64,000 bases of DNA, taken from positions 19,115 through 83,114 of the forward strand of contig CAYNMC010000037.1 of the NCBI GenBank assembly GCA_964398365.1, in the 5' to 3' direction. The translations under genes and the position numbers were made by a program. Position 1 is the stretch's first letter; every line of letters starts with the position of its first letter. Source of the DNA: CAYNMC01 sp964398365. Lineage in GTDB: Bacteria; Patescibacteriota; Microgenomatia; UBA1400; CAYNMC01. Below the pieces are notes generated by a model. It worked only from the letters and a program-made list of their open reading frames with translations. It ran no database searches and was not told the origin of the DNA. Of this stretch, positions 1 through 7,837 are shown in pieces.

Positions 1-182
1 GAAGATTTTATTGATCCTAATCTTTATCTTATCCATCAGCCTAAATTATTTAATGACAAGCTGGCAAAACATATCTGCTAACCTATAATATAATTCTGGA
101 AAGACCGCATCATGCTTTAGAAGAAAAGCTAGCTGGGAAATATTTAGTTGCCAACGCATACAGGCAAAGGAACATTAGCTAA
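1..182 (+). pseudogene. Remnant of a DDE/integrase-core transposase C-terminus (frameshifted)
   Basis: The left edge reads as a coding tail in frame 1 (ending ...FNDKLAKHIC, stop at 79-81). The similarity then continues in another frame (about 60-182) with TYNIILERPHHALEEKL. The pattern 'FN.KL...YN..RPHHAL..K' is typical of the C-terminal end of IS3/IS481-type transposases with an integrase core. The frame change around 66-85 and the lack of any single open frame indicate a decayed copy. The catalytic DDE residues would lie to the left of the window. The assignment rests on motif recognition only; a sequencing frameshift in a live gene is an alternative. Confidence 0.45.
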
Positions 183-366
183 GCTGTTTGGTAATGAGGT
201 TCAAGTAGATAGAGTAAAAGAGTTTACTAGCAAATCCTTGTTTTCAGGCAAAATGGCACTATTTAATTTTTGGTTAGAACTAAAAGATTTAATAAATTTG
301 TTAATCCCACTAGACCAAAATTACTCGGAAATAGTGGCTAAGCTTGATAATAAACTTAGTTCTTAG
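148..366 (+). CDS. Unrecognised small ORF, possibly part of the decayed element
   Basis: This 72-codon open frame starts with TTG directly after an in-frame stop, and no ribosome-binding site is visible. I do not recognise the product. The C-terminal half (ALFNFWLELKDLINLLIP) would form an amphipathic or hydrophobic helix. It overlaps the tail of the transposase remnant in another frame, so it may be a further fragment of the same mobile element or a chance ORF. The start is arbitrary, and I give it low confidence as a real gene. Confidence 0.2.
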   Translation: MPTHTGKGTLAKLFGNEVQVDRVKEFTSKSLFSGKMALFNFWLELKDLINLLIPLDQNYSEIVAKLDNKLSS

Positions 367-385
367 AATATGTCTAAAAGCAAAG

Positions 386-473
386 GGCGGCAATGATGGT
401 GCACCGGAAAAATAAACAGAGAATAAGATAAACGAAAAGCTGGGGGCCAAAAAGAGCAATTAAACCATCCGCC
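386..473. repeat. Imperfect inverted repeat in a gene-poor stretch
   Basis: GGCGG followed, after CAATG, by ATGGT (386-400) is complementary to ACCATCCGCC (464-473), apart from the 5-nt insertion in the left arm. The arms are about 63 bp apart. It could be an element end or a structured RNA. Otherwise 367-498 shows no gene, no T-tract terminator and no clear promoter. Confidence 0.3.
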
Positions 474-498
474 TGACAGAGCTTATTTTAAGTAGGCT

Positions 499-1269
499 TC
501 AATAAAAAAAGGGAACCACAGCTGGTTTGGGCCAAAACTCATTACCTTTGGCTTTAAAGATCGTGCCCGGCAACATAAAAATGTCTTTTTCTTCCGCAAC
601 CTGTTTGCTTTTACTAGGTTTTTCAATGACCGTTTGATTGCAGTTAAAATATTCGGTAAGGGAAATGTCTCCGCTGCCATTGAGATACTCCTCTTTCTTT
701 AAGAGATAGTCTTCTTCGTCAAACCAGAGATAATGACTAAGAAGATTTCTGCCCGGAAACTGGATATGTTTATCAATGATTTCATATTGGAGACAAAATT
801 TTTCCTCACACAGGTCCCTTTTAAGAAAGCGCACCTCTAAGAAATTGTTTTTGGGATCAGCCAACAGTTTTAAATAATTTCTAAAATCGAGTGCTGATAA
901 AAGACGGACTGGAGCATGAGAACTTTGCCACCATTGATTGTCCCGAAAATCCAAAATATAAATCTCTTTACCTAATTTAAGCCAAGCAGAAAGCGAGGCC
1001 GGCCTTTCTAAAGCCAAAGAGTCTGGGTCAAGAAGCGTAAGCTGCCAACCGTCATCTACCAATTTAAAATTTGTCTGGCCTGACTTTTTCCCTTTTTCGT
1101 AAAGATAAGAGTAAGCCGTAAACGATTGACATTCAAGATTTTTCTGAATAAATTTCTGCCAGTTTTTATCTTGGAAAATTGTCGTCTGTTGAGAATTTTT
1201 ACCTAAAAAGTAAGCCGTTAAAGCTGTCAGAAAAAAAATGGGAAGAAAAATTTTTAGGGAAATTTTCAT
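499..1269 (-). CDS. Membrane-anchored extracytoplasmic protein of unknown function
   Basis: This is a 256-residue protein with an N-terminal hydrophobic segment (about residues 4-23, KIFLPIFFLTALTAYFLG). That segment would act as an uncleaved signal anchor, and there is no lipobox Cys. The rest is a soluble domain rich in beta-type segments, with Trp/Tyr pairs and Cys near the middle and end (ECQSF, DLCEEKFCLQY, FNCNQT) that could form disulfides outside the cell. The layout of strands with repeated 'W/Y..D..' segments vaguely resembles LolA/LppX-type lipoprotein carriers, but I cannot claim that family. It is transcribed divergently from the SGNH gene at 1350, so 1270-1349 must hold both promoters. 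Function unknown. Confidence 0.75.
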   Translation of the reverse strand: MKISLKIFLPIFFLTALTAYFLGKNSQQTTIFQDKNWQKFIQKNLECQSFTAYSYLYEKGKKSGQTNFKLVDDGWQLTLLDPDSLALERPASLSAWLKLGKEIYILDFRDNQWWQSSHAPVRLLSALDFRNYLKLLADPKNNFLEVRFLKRDLCEEKFCLQYEIIDKHIQFPGRNLLSHYLWFDEEDYLLKKEEYLNGSGDISLTEYFNCNQTVIEKPSKSKQVAEEKDIFMLPGTIFKAKGNEFWPKPAVVPFFY

Positions 1270-1349
1270 CTAGTTTATCTTATCAGTCTTCATTTTAGGA
1301 AACAAGTATTGTTAAAATTCTAATTTTTCAGTAAACTTCAGTTAGTTTT

Positions 1350-2480
1350 ATGTCAAACCTTATGGTTAACGGCCTGAGTCATTTAAGATATTTTTGGCAG
1401 GACTTCTACCCTTTTCTGATCGCCTATTTTCTTTTTTTAATTGCCACTTTTTATAGCTTTCGTTTATTAAGAAAAATGACAGCTTCAACTCTTAAAAACT
1501 TACTTTTTAATTTTTTTATTTTTTTATTTTTACTGGTTAATCTTTTTTATGCCTTGGAGATTTATTATCGCTATATTTTTGATGCCACCGATAATATCTT
1601 TCAAATAAAAACCACGCAACGCTGGAAAGACCGCCATGTAGTCATCAACGCTTTTGGTTTTCGCAATGACCATTTTTTTGAAGATAAGGCTGCCAACGAA
1701 ATAAGAATTATGGTTTTGGGTGATTCTTATACGTGGGGATACGGCATAAAAAATCAAGCCGACCGATGGTCTGACCTTTTGGGCCAACAACTCAACCAAG
1801 ACTGCCGCAATTTTGGCAAAACTGTTAAAATTTATAATCTGGCTTTGCCGGGCATGAGCAGCCGCGACGAGGCCAAACTCATTAAGGATTATCTTTTAAA
1901 ATATAAGATTGATGCGGTAGTGATTGCTTATTATCTGGATGATGGTGGTTCCGAATTGACTGCTCGCCATATCCAGCCCTGCTACAACCGGATTTTTGCT
2001 TACCGCTACGTGCCGGTTTTAAGAGAAGCATTGAATGCCTCTTATGCCTTAGAATATTTATACGTTCGTTTTTATCACCGCTTTGTTTTTCCTACCTTTG
2101 GTGAGGTCTGCTGGACCCTAAACTATGAGCAGCAATATTACGATCCGGAATTATGGGTGCGTCATTTGTTAAGGCTTCAAGAAATAATTAATTACACCAG
2201 AGAAAATCAAGTGACCTTGGCAGTTTTTTTGCTTCCTTATTTGAAGTTTATTGGGCCGGCGTATCCAGCCACCAGTATTCATCAGCGTTTAGTAAACTTT
2301 TTTGAAGCAAATAAAGTGGCCGTGCTGGATTTATTACCGATTTTTTCCAATTATAAACCAAAAGAATTGATGGTCAGCCAATTTGATTATCATGCAAATG
2401 AATTGGCTCATCGACTTGCTTTTAAAAGTCTTTACCTTAAAATTAAAGATATTAAACCTTTTAGTTGTCATGAAAAATGA
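1350..2480 (+). CDS. Membrane-anchored SGNH/GDSL-type hydrolase
   Basis: This 376-residue protein has two predicted transmembrane helices near the N-terminus (about 20-38 and 48-68) followed by an SGNH hydrolase domain. The nucleophile block is LGDSYTWGYG (Ser126), and the C-terminal catalytic pair is in FDYHAN (Asp346, His348). The domain is probably extracytoplasmic. Related anchored SGNH proteins act as esterases or O-acyl transferases/hydrolases on glycans, so a role in modifying surface polysaccharide is plausible but not shown. The ATG is preceded by only weak purine content. It ends in an ATGA overlap with ruvC, so the two genes are translationally coupled. Confidence 0.8.
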   Translation: MSNLMVNGLSHLRYFWQDFYPFLIAYFLFLIATFYSFRLLRKMTASTLKNLLFNFFIFLFLLVNLFYALEIYYRYIFDATDNIFQIKTTQRWKDRHVVINAFGFRNDHFFEDKAANEIRIMVLGDSYTWGYGIKNQADRWSDLLGQQLNQDCRNFGKTVKIYNLALPGMSSRDEAKLIKDYLLKYKIDAVVIAYYLDDGGSELTARHIQPCYNRIFAYRYVPVLREALNASYALEYLYVRFYHRFVFPTFGEVCWTLNYEQQYYDPELWVRHLLRLQEIINYTRENQVTLAVFLLPYLKFIGPAYPATSIHQRLVNFFEANKVAVLDLLPIFSNYKPKELMVSQFDYHANELAHRLAFKSLYLKIKDIKPFSCHEK

Positions 2481-2965
2481 TTATTTTGGGAATTGATCCC
2501 GGTACTGCGGAAACAGGCTTGGGGGTGATCGAAGTTGTTGATGGTAAAATCAAACTTCTTCACCATGCCTGCATTAAAACCAAAATTGCCGACACTAAAC
2601 CGGCAAGACTGGAGTTTATTTTTGAGGAAGTTGGCAAAACGGTTGACCAGTTTGGCGCAGAAATTTTGGCAATTGAGCAGCTTTTTTTTAATACCAATGC
2701 CAAAAGCTCTTCCGCGGTTGGTCAGGCGATGGGGGCGGTAATGCTGGCGGCGGCAAAAAGAAAAATTCCGGTGGTTGAATATTCGCCTTTGGCAATTAAA
2801 AAAAATCTCACCGGCTACGGCTGGGCCAAAAAGCCACAATTACAGGCAGCGGTAAGAAAAATTCTTAAAATCCGCAAAATTCCCCGCCCCCAGCATGCGG
2901 CCGATGCCTTGGCGGTAGCTATCTGCCATTATCTTTGTCATGATCAAGCCTTTAGGTCAAAATAA
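2477..2965 (+). CDS. ruvC: Holliday junction endonuclease RuvC
   Basis: RuvC cuts four-way DNA junctions as a Mg-dependent dimer together with RuvAB. The 162-residue protein has the normal family length and begins with the RNase H-fold strand ILGIDPG (Asp7). It continues with AIEQLFF (Glu67) and ends with the helix QHAADALA (His140, Asp143). The His in place of the E. coli Asp138 matches the D-E-H-D active site known from Thermus RuvC, so it should be active. The start overlaps the SGNH stop (ATGA). RuvA and RuvB are not in this window. High confidence. Confidence 0.96.
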   Translation: MIILGIDPGTAETGLGVIEVVDGKIKLLHHACIKTKIADTKPARLEFIFEEVGKTVDQFGAEILAIEQLFFNTNAKSSSAVGQAMGAVMLAAAKRKIPVVEYSPLAIKKNLTGYGWAKKPQLQAAVRKILKIRKIPRPQHAADALAVAICHYLCHDQAFRSK

Positions 2966-2967
2966 AA

Positions 2968-4095
2968 ATGAGGTGTTTTAAAGCGCTAATTTTAATTTAT
3001 TTGCTTTGTTTGTTTATTTTAAAGAATGAAGCTTGTGCCGTGCTGGACCCATTGGCGGTTCCCAATAACAAGGTAGGCGTCCATATTTTGGATCCCAACG
3101 AGGTGGAAAAGGTAGCTGATTTGGTTAACGGCAATGGTGGCGACTGGGGTTATGTCACCGTGCCGTTACGGGATGATGATAAGGATCGCCTCAAATGGCA
3201 AAGATTTATGGATAATTGTCAAAGGCTTCATCTTATTCCCCTAATTCGTTTGGCGACAGTGATGACGACAATTGGCTGGGAAGAACCTAATCTCTACCAA
3301 TCTTTGGATTTTGCTAATTTTTTAGCTGATTTGAACTGGCCAACCCAAAATCGTTATGTGATTATTTATAACGAGCCAAACCATGCTCAAGAATGGGGCG
3401 GTCGGTTAGATCCGGCTGGTTATGCAAAAATTTTAAAATATTCCAGTCAAATTTTTAAAAGCCGCAGTGAAGATTTTTTTATTTTACCCGCTGGTTTGGA
3501 TGCCGCCGCTCCCAATGAGAGAAACTGTTTAAATCTTTATAACTTTATTGAAGAAATGGTCAGAGCAGAACCGGACGTCTTTGAGTTTATTGACGGCTGG
3601 ACCAGTCATGCCTATCCCAATCCTGGTTTTGCCGGCAGCCCGCAGGCCAGCCACGTCTCCAGTCTTGTGGGCTATCGCTATGAGCGAAATTTTCTTAAAA
3701 ATTTTACCTCTAAAAATCTACCGATATTTATTACAGAAACTGGGTGGGATGAAAAGCGTTTATCTGAAGCAAAGGTAGCCAACTATTATCAAACTGCTTT
3801 TGCCGAGATTTGGCAGGAAAAAGAAATCGTAAGCGTTACTCCGTTTGTGCTTTTTGCCGCAGACGGACCTTTTAAGGCTTTTTCCTTGCTTCAAGCAGAC
3901 ATGCAACCAAAAATGGCTTACGAAGTGATTAAAAATATCGCCAAAGAAAAAGGGCAACCGCAGTTGACAGCGGAAAAACGTTTGGCCCAAACTTTAGGCG
4001 TTAGGCTGGTTACGGAATCTGCCTCTCAAGAAGTTTCTCTCAAATTACCTAAAGAAAAATGGCAAGCAATTTTGAAATGGCTAAAATTTAATTAA
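2968..4095 (+). CDS. Secreted glycoside hydrolase-like (clan GH-A) TIM-barrel protein
   Basis: The 375-residue product has a signal peptide or anchor (about residues 5-23, then AVLDPL). The body reads as a (beta/alpha)8 barrel of the GH-A type. The acid/base motif is IIYNEPNHAQEWGG (Glu136, end of strand 4) and the nucleophile motif is PIFITETGWDE (Glu257, end of strand 7). These are the two glutamates expected for a retaining GH-A glycosidase. Conserved Trp/His in DGWTSHAYPNP also fit a sugar cleft. The substrate is unknown; surface glycan turnover is the simplest guess. It starts 3 bp after ruvC and is followed immediately by the next gene, so it sits inside an operon with DNA-repair genes. 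Confidence 0.75.
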   Translation: MRCFKALILIYLLCLFILKNEACAVLDPLAVPNNKVGVHILDPNEVEKVADLVNGNGGDWGYVTVPLRDDDKDRLKWQRFMDNCQRLHLIPLIRLATVMTTIGWEEPNLYQSLDFANFLADLNWPTQNRYVIIYNEPNHAQEWGGRLDPAGYAKILKYSSQIFKSRSEDFFILPAGLDAAAPNERNCLNLYNFIEEMVRAEPDVFEFIDGWTSHAYPNPGFAGSPQASHVSSLVGYRYERNFLKNFTSKNLPIFITETGWDEKRLSEAKVANYYQTAFAEIWQEKEIVSVTPFVLFAADGPFKAFSLLQADMQPKMAYEVIKNIAKEKGQPQLTAEKRLAQTLGVRLVTESASQEVSLKLPKEKWQAILKWLKFN

Positions 4096-4479
4096 ATGAA
4101 ATTAGTAATTGATAAAAAACTCCAGCAGCAGATTAAAGAAATTGTCGTGAGGAGCCGGCTGTCGCATATTGATCCCCGAAGGATTATTTGTTTTCGCAGC
4201 TTTGAAGCTAAATCCCGGGCCTATGCCCGCATTTGGGCTTTGCCCCGCATTTGGCAAATAGCCTTAAATCTTAAAGCCCATTACTGCCTTGAAGTTTTAA
4301 GTGAGCATTTTTCTCGTCTTTCAACCAGCGAACAAGTAAAGGTTTTAATTCATGAACTTCTTCACATTCCGAAAAATTTTTCTGGGGCGCTCTTGCCTCA
4401 CCGTCGTCGGCAGAAAGGGGGAATTAACCAACAACACATCGAAAAAATTTTTAAACGCTATCAAGAGGCATGCTGTTGA
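4096..4479 (+). CDS. Small putative metallopeptidase (phage-metallopeptidase-like, HELLH)
   Basis: This 127-residue protein carries HELLHIP (His86, Glu87, His90) followed by ALLPHRR (His102), which would complete a zincin-like metal site. The spacing and the 'HELLHIPxxFSGALLPHR' pattern match the putative phage/archaeal metallopeptidase family often found next to replication genes. The N-terminal part is basic (SHIDPRRI, SKSRAYARIW) and may bind nucleic acid or a protein partner. It begins right after the glycosidase stop and its end overlaps holA by 10 bp. The protease activity is inferred from the motif; the target is unknown. Confidence 0.7.
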   Translation: MKLVIDKKLQQQIKEIVVRSRLSHIDPRRIICFRSFEAKSRAYARIWALPRIWQIALNLKAHYCLEVLSEHFSRLSTSEQVKVLIHELLHIPKNFSGALLPHRRRQKGGINQQHIEKIFKRYQEACC

Positions 4480-5159
4480 TTCACGGAGATAATCTTTTGG
4501 CTTCGCGAAATTATCTTTTTCAGCTTTTGCGCAAAAGCAAAGAGCAAAAAGAAGAAGTACTTGTCCTTGACGGGGAAACCGTTAAACTTGAAGACTTAAA
4601 GCAAGCTTTAGAAACGCGCTCGCTTTTTGGCCAAGCAAAACTGGTAATCGTGGAAAATTTGCTTTCCCGCAAACCAGCTACGCTTAAAGAAAAGTTTATA
4701 AATTATTTTTCTAGTCTAAAACCCTCTTCGTCTTTGATTTTATGGGAAGAAAAAATTATCCCGGCATCGCTTTTGAAAAAAATAGGAACTTTATTTACCG
4801 TTAAACTTTTTAAAATTCCCCCCTTGATTTTTCAGTTTCTTGACGCGCTTTGTCCGGGCAACCAAAGCATGATGCTCCAAAAACTTCATCAACTTAAATC
4901 AGAACCGCCGGAATTAATTTTTTACCTGCTGGTTCGACGTATGAGTCAATTGATTCTTGGTCGGAGTCTTGGGCAAAGCGCTTTTGTTGGTTTGGCACCT
5001 TGGCAGCGGGCAAAGTTATTGGCACAAAGTCAAAAATTTAAACTTGAGCAATTAACCAGTTTTTATCAAAAATTACTAAGCGTCGAGAAAAGGGTAAAAA
5101 CAGGACAAACTTTAAGAAGTTTGCTTTGCCATCTTGATTTTTTGCTTGCAGAACTATAA
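4470..5159 (+). CDS. holA: DNA polymerase III subunit delta (clamp-loader)
   Basis: HolA opens the sliding clamp within the DNA polymerase III clamp loader. The 229-residue product starts MLLIHGDNLLASRNYL and has the weak AAA+-like fold typical of delta (KLVIVENLL, SLILWEEK) plus C-terminal helical collar segments (SVEKRVKTGQTLRSLLCHLDFLL). It is short compared with E. coli HolA (about 340 residues), as expected in reduced genomes; the middle region is shortened. It overlaps the preceding metallopeptidase gene by 10 bp. The polymerase subunit DnaE lies elsewhere in the window (40443-43868). Confidence 0.85.
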   Translation: MLLIHGDNLLASRNYLFQLLRKSKEQKEEVLVLDGETVKLEDLKQALETRSLFGQAKLVIVENLLSRKPATLKEKFINYFSSLKPSSSLILWEEKIIPASLLKKIGTLFTVKLFKIPPLIFQFLDALCPGNQSMMLQKLHQLKSEPPELIFYLLVRRMSQLILGRSLGQSAFVGLAPWQRAKLLAQSQKFKLEQLTSFYQKLLSVEKRVKTGQTLRSLLCHLDFLLAEL

Positions 5160-5192
5160 GATTAATGCTGTAAAGGTAATTTGAAGAAATTT

Positions 5193-6611
5193 ATGTTTAA
5201 GCTTTCTTTTAATATCTTTCGGGGTTATGATATTAGGGGTAAGGTACCGGAAGAGCTCAACGAAACAGCCGTTCGTTTAATTGCCAAGGCTTACCTGACC
5301 TTTCTTTATCGCCGTCAAATTAACGAAGTGGTTTTAATGCATGACAATCGTTTATCCTCTCCCAGTTTTAAAGAAAATGTTTTGGATGAGCTGGCAAAAG
5401 GTGGGGTTAAAGTTATTGATAACGGCCTAGGATTATCCCAAATGATGTATTTTTCCCAGTATCACAATCTTTGCAAAGGCGGCGTGATGATTACGGCCTC
5501 TCATAATCCCAAAGAATATAACGGCGTGAAGCTTGCCAGCGGTTTTTCTGACACCTTAGTTACCGAAGAAATAGCAGAGTTGAAAAGTATCATCAAAAAT
5601 CAGGTTTTTAAACGTTATCCGCGTTTAGGAACGCAACAAAAACAAAACCTCTTCCCCTTTTATCTTAAAGATTTAAAAAAAAGGATTGAGCTGAAGAAAA
5701 AATTTAAACTGGTTGTTGATGCTTGTAATGGGCCAGCCGGCAAATTTTTACCGCAAATTTTTCGGGAATTTAACTGCGAAGTGATTGAACAAAACTGTCG
5801 CTTGGATGGCAATTTTCCTTCGGGAACAGCCGATCCTACCGAAAAAATGGTAATGGAAAGGTTGGCCAAAAGAGTAATCGCAGAAAAAGCAGATTTGGGT
5901 TTTGCTTACGATACTGACGGCGATCGTTTGGGAATCGTTGATGAGCATGGACGTTTCGTCTGGAACGATGTTTTGGTGGCAATTTTTGCCAAAGATATTC
6001 TAAGTTTTATGAAGGGTGCCAAAATTATTTTCAATACCTTATGTTCAAAGATTGTGCCGGAAACCATCGAAAGCGCCGGCGGCAAACCCATAATCTGGCT
6101 TACCGGTCACTCTTTCATTAAAGCCAAACTCAAGGAAGAAAGAGCACCCTTTGGCGGTGAGCTCTCCGGTCACTTCTTTTTTATGGATAACTTCTTTGGT
6201 CATGACGACGGTGCTTATACTTCCCTGCGTCTGCTTCAATTTTTGGCGCGTCGTCAAATTTCTTTGGCTCAGGCAATTGATGAGCTGCCGAAATATTACT
6301 CCAGTCCGGAAATTAAACTTGGCCTGCCAGACGAGATTAAATTTAAATTTATTGACACCAAAATTGCCGCCGATTTAAGAAAACTCTTTGGCAAAACCGC
6401 AAAATATTTAACCATTGACGGTATTCGCGCCGATACGCCGACAGAAATGGCCATTATCCGGGCCAGTCAAAACGGTCCTTACATGACAATTAAATTTGAA
6501 GCCAAAACCAAGGCTAAATATGAAAATTTAAGAAAGGCTATTAAGGCAATTCTTCATCGGCATCCGGAAATTGATTTCAGTTACGGGGTAAATACCCAAG
6601 AAATTGCCTAA
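5193..6611 (+). CDS. manB: Phosphomannomutase/phosphoglucomutase
   Basis: This alpha-D-phosphohexomutase interconverts hexose 1- and 6-phosphates for sugar-nucleotide synthesis. Landmarks are IFRGYDIRG at the N-terminus, the phosphoserine loop TASHNPKEYNG, the metal loop YDTDGDRLG and the sugar-binding loop GELSGHFFF, followed by the C-terminal phosphate-binding domain. Length is about 472 residues, normal for the family. I chose the ATG at 5193, with GAAG 6 nt upstream; an in-frame TTG at 5181 preceded by AAGG would add four residues and cannot be excluded. It acts with the downstream PGI/PMI to feed glycan precursors. The symbol is a best guess among manB, algC and glmM-like names. Confidence 0.9.
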   Translation: MFKLSFNIFRGYDIRGKVPEELNETAVRLIAKAYLTFLYRRQINEVVLMHDNRLSSPSFKENVLDELAKGGVKVIDNGLGLSQMMYFSQYHNLCKGGVMITASHNPKEYNGVKLASGFSDTLVTEEIAELKSIIKNQVFKRYPRLGTQQKQNLFPFYLKDLKKRIELKKKFKLVVDACNGPAGKFLPQIFREFNCEVIEQNCRLDGNFPSGTADPTEKMVMERLAKRVIAEKADLGFAYDTDGDRLGIVDEHGRFVWNDVLVAIFAKDILSFMKGAKIIFNTLCSKIVPETIESAGGKPIIWLTGHSFIKAKLKEERAPFGGELSGHFFFMDNFFGHDDGAYTSLRLLQFLARRQISLAQAIDELPKYYSSPEIKLGLPDEIKFKFIDTKIAADLRKLFGKTAKYLTIDGIRADTPTEMAIIRASQNGPYMTIKFEAKTKAKYENLRKAIKAILHRHPEIDFSYGVNTQEIA

Positions 6612-6614
6612 ATA

Positions 6615-6650
6615 TTAAAACTTAGCTTAAAACTTATTTTAAAACTTCAT
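6615..6650 (+). repeat. Three tandem 12-bp iterons (TTAAAACTTnnn)
   Basis: TTAAAACTT occurs three times at an exact 12-bp period (6615, 6627, 6639), immediately after the phosphohexomutase stop. Twelve bases is close to one helical turn, so this could be a protein-binding array upstream of the promoter at 6723. Replication slippage in AT-rich spacer DNA is the alternative. Confidence 0.6.
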
Positions 6651-6681
6651 GCTAATTATTTTGGCGTTTGTCAGTTGCAGT

Positions 6682-6741
6682 AAGCAATTTCAATCAACTA
6701 AAAAAAATTTAATTGAAACAGATTGCTTGATGAAAAGCAAT
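6682..6741 (+). promoter_or_regulatory. Overlapping inverted repeats AAGCAAT/ATTGCTT
   Basis: AAGCAAT occurs at 6682-6688 and 6735-6741, and its complement ATTGCTT at 6722-6728. The middle copy can pair with either outer copy: with 6735-6741 it makes a perfect 7-bp stem with a GATGAA loop; with 6682-6688 it makes a longer bulged stem extended by TTTCAAT/ATTGAAA. The mutually exclusive pairings, or the repeats as a DNA operator, overlap the -35 region of the PGI promoter. No T-run follows, so it is not an intrinsic terminator. Confidence 0.4.
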
Positions 6742-6751
6742 TGTTTAAAAT
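6723..6751 (+). promoter_or_regulatory. Promoter for the central-carbon operon
   Basis: TTGCTT (6723-6728), a 17-bp spacer and TAAAAT (6746-6751) form a good sigma-70-type promoter. Only six bases separate the -10 from the ATG at 6758, so transcription should start at or within a base or two of the start codon, giving a leaderless mRNA. Confidence 0.6.
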
Positions 6752-6757
6752 GAAACC

Positions 6758-7828
6758 ATGAATCAACTTGATAATCCCAACTTGCTTAAAAAACTAGATA
6801 AAAGTCAACTTTTGGCTTCGGTCCAACAACTTGGCTTACAATGTCAGCAAACCTACCAGGAGCTAAAAAAAATTAAGTTACCATCCTCTTATCGAAAAGT
6901 GGACAAAATCGTCGTCAACGGCATGGGTGGTTCCCGTTTGGGCGCCAGAGTGGCCGAGCGGCTTTTTGCCGATAAACTTAAGCTTCCCCTTATCCCTCTT
7001 GGCAATTATCAGCTCCCGGCTTATGTTGACGAAAAAACTTTACTCATCCTCTCCAGTTATTCCGGTAATACCGAAGAAATCTTGGCGGCTTATACCGAAG
7101 CAAAAAAAAGAAAAGCTAAAATTATGATTTTAGCTCAAGGCGGTGAATTGGCTAAAATTGGCCAGGAAAACCACTATCCTGGTTATTTCAGCTTTCAGCC
7201 TAAATACAATCGTTGTGGTCAACCAAGAATGAGTTTAGGTTATCAAATTTTAGGGCAAATCCTTTTGCTCGCTGCCCTCAGACTGCTGCCGGTTTCCGAG
7301 AAAGAAATAAAAGAGTTGATTTCATTCCTTAAAGAAGTCGTAAAAAGATATGATTTTTCAGTCAGTTTTAAACAAAATTTTGCCAAACAATTAGCCCAAA
7401 AATTTTATGGCCGAATTCCCGTGCTGATTGGAGCCGAATTCGTGGTGGGTGCCCTTCATGCCTGGCGCAATCAGCTAAACGAAAACGCCAAAAATCTCGC
7501 TTATTATTTTGAAATTCCTGAACTTAATCATCATTTATTAGAAGGTTTAAGTTTTCCTAAAACCAACCCCCAAAATTTATTTTTTATTTTTTTGGAGAGC
7601 GACCTTTATCATCCTCGCAATCAAAAAAGAATCACGATTACCCAAAAAGTCCTCACAAAGTTAACTTTAAAGTACGAAAAAGTGAAATTAAGCGGTAAAA
7701 ATCGCCTCAATCAGGCTTTTGAAACAATTCAGCTGGGCAGTTTTGTGAGTTTTTATTTAGCAATGCTTAACCAACTGGATCCCAGTCCCATTCCTTGGGT
7801 TGATTTTTTTAAAAAGGAACTCGCTTAA
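6758..7828 (+). CDS. Bifunctional phosphoglucose/phosphomannose isomerase
   Basis: This SIS-fold enzyme interconverts glucose-6-P, mannose-6-P and fructose-6-P in the cytoplasm. The 356-residue product fits the archaeal-type PGI/PMI family (about 300-350). It shows the first SIS subdomain with NGMGGSRLGARVAERL, the phosphate loop ILSSYSGNTEE, and the late active-site helix WRNQLNENAKNLAYYFEIPELNH (Glu/His pair). Gly-rich sugar-phosphate loops are intact. It is first in a long operon and appears to be expressed from a leaderless promoter. With the upstream phosphohexomutase it links glycolysis to GDP-mannose-type precursors. Substrate breadth is inferred from the family. Confidence 0.9.
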   Translation: MNQLDNPNLLKKLDKSQLLASVQQLGLQCQQTYQELKKIKLPSSYRKVDKIVVNGMGGSRLGARVAERLFADKLKLPLIPLGNYQLPAYVDEKTLLILSSYSGNTEEILAAYTEAKKRKAKIMILAQGGELAKIGQENHYPGYFSFQPKYNRCGQPRMSLGYQILGQILLLAALRLLPVSEKEIKELISFLKEVVKRYDFSVSFKQNFAKQLAQKFYGRIPVLIGAEFVVGALHAWRNQLNENAKNLAYYFEIPELNHHLLEGLSFPKTNPQNLFFIFLESDLYHPRNQKRITITQKVLTKLTLKYEKVKLSGKNRLNQAFETIQLGSFVSFYLAMLNQLDPSPIPWVDFFKKELA

Positions 7829-7837
7829 ATTTTAATC

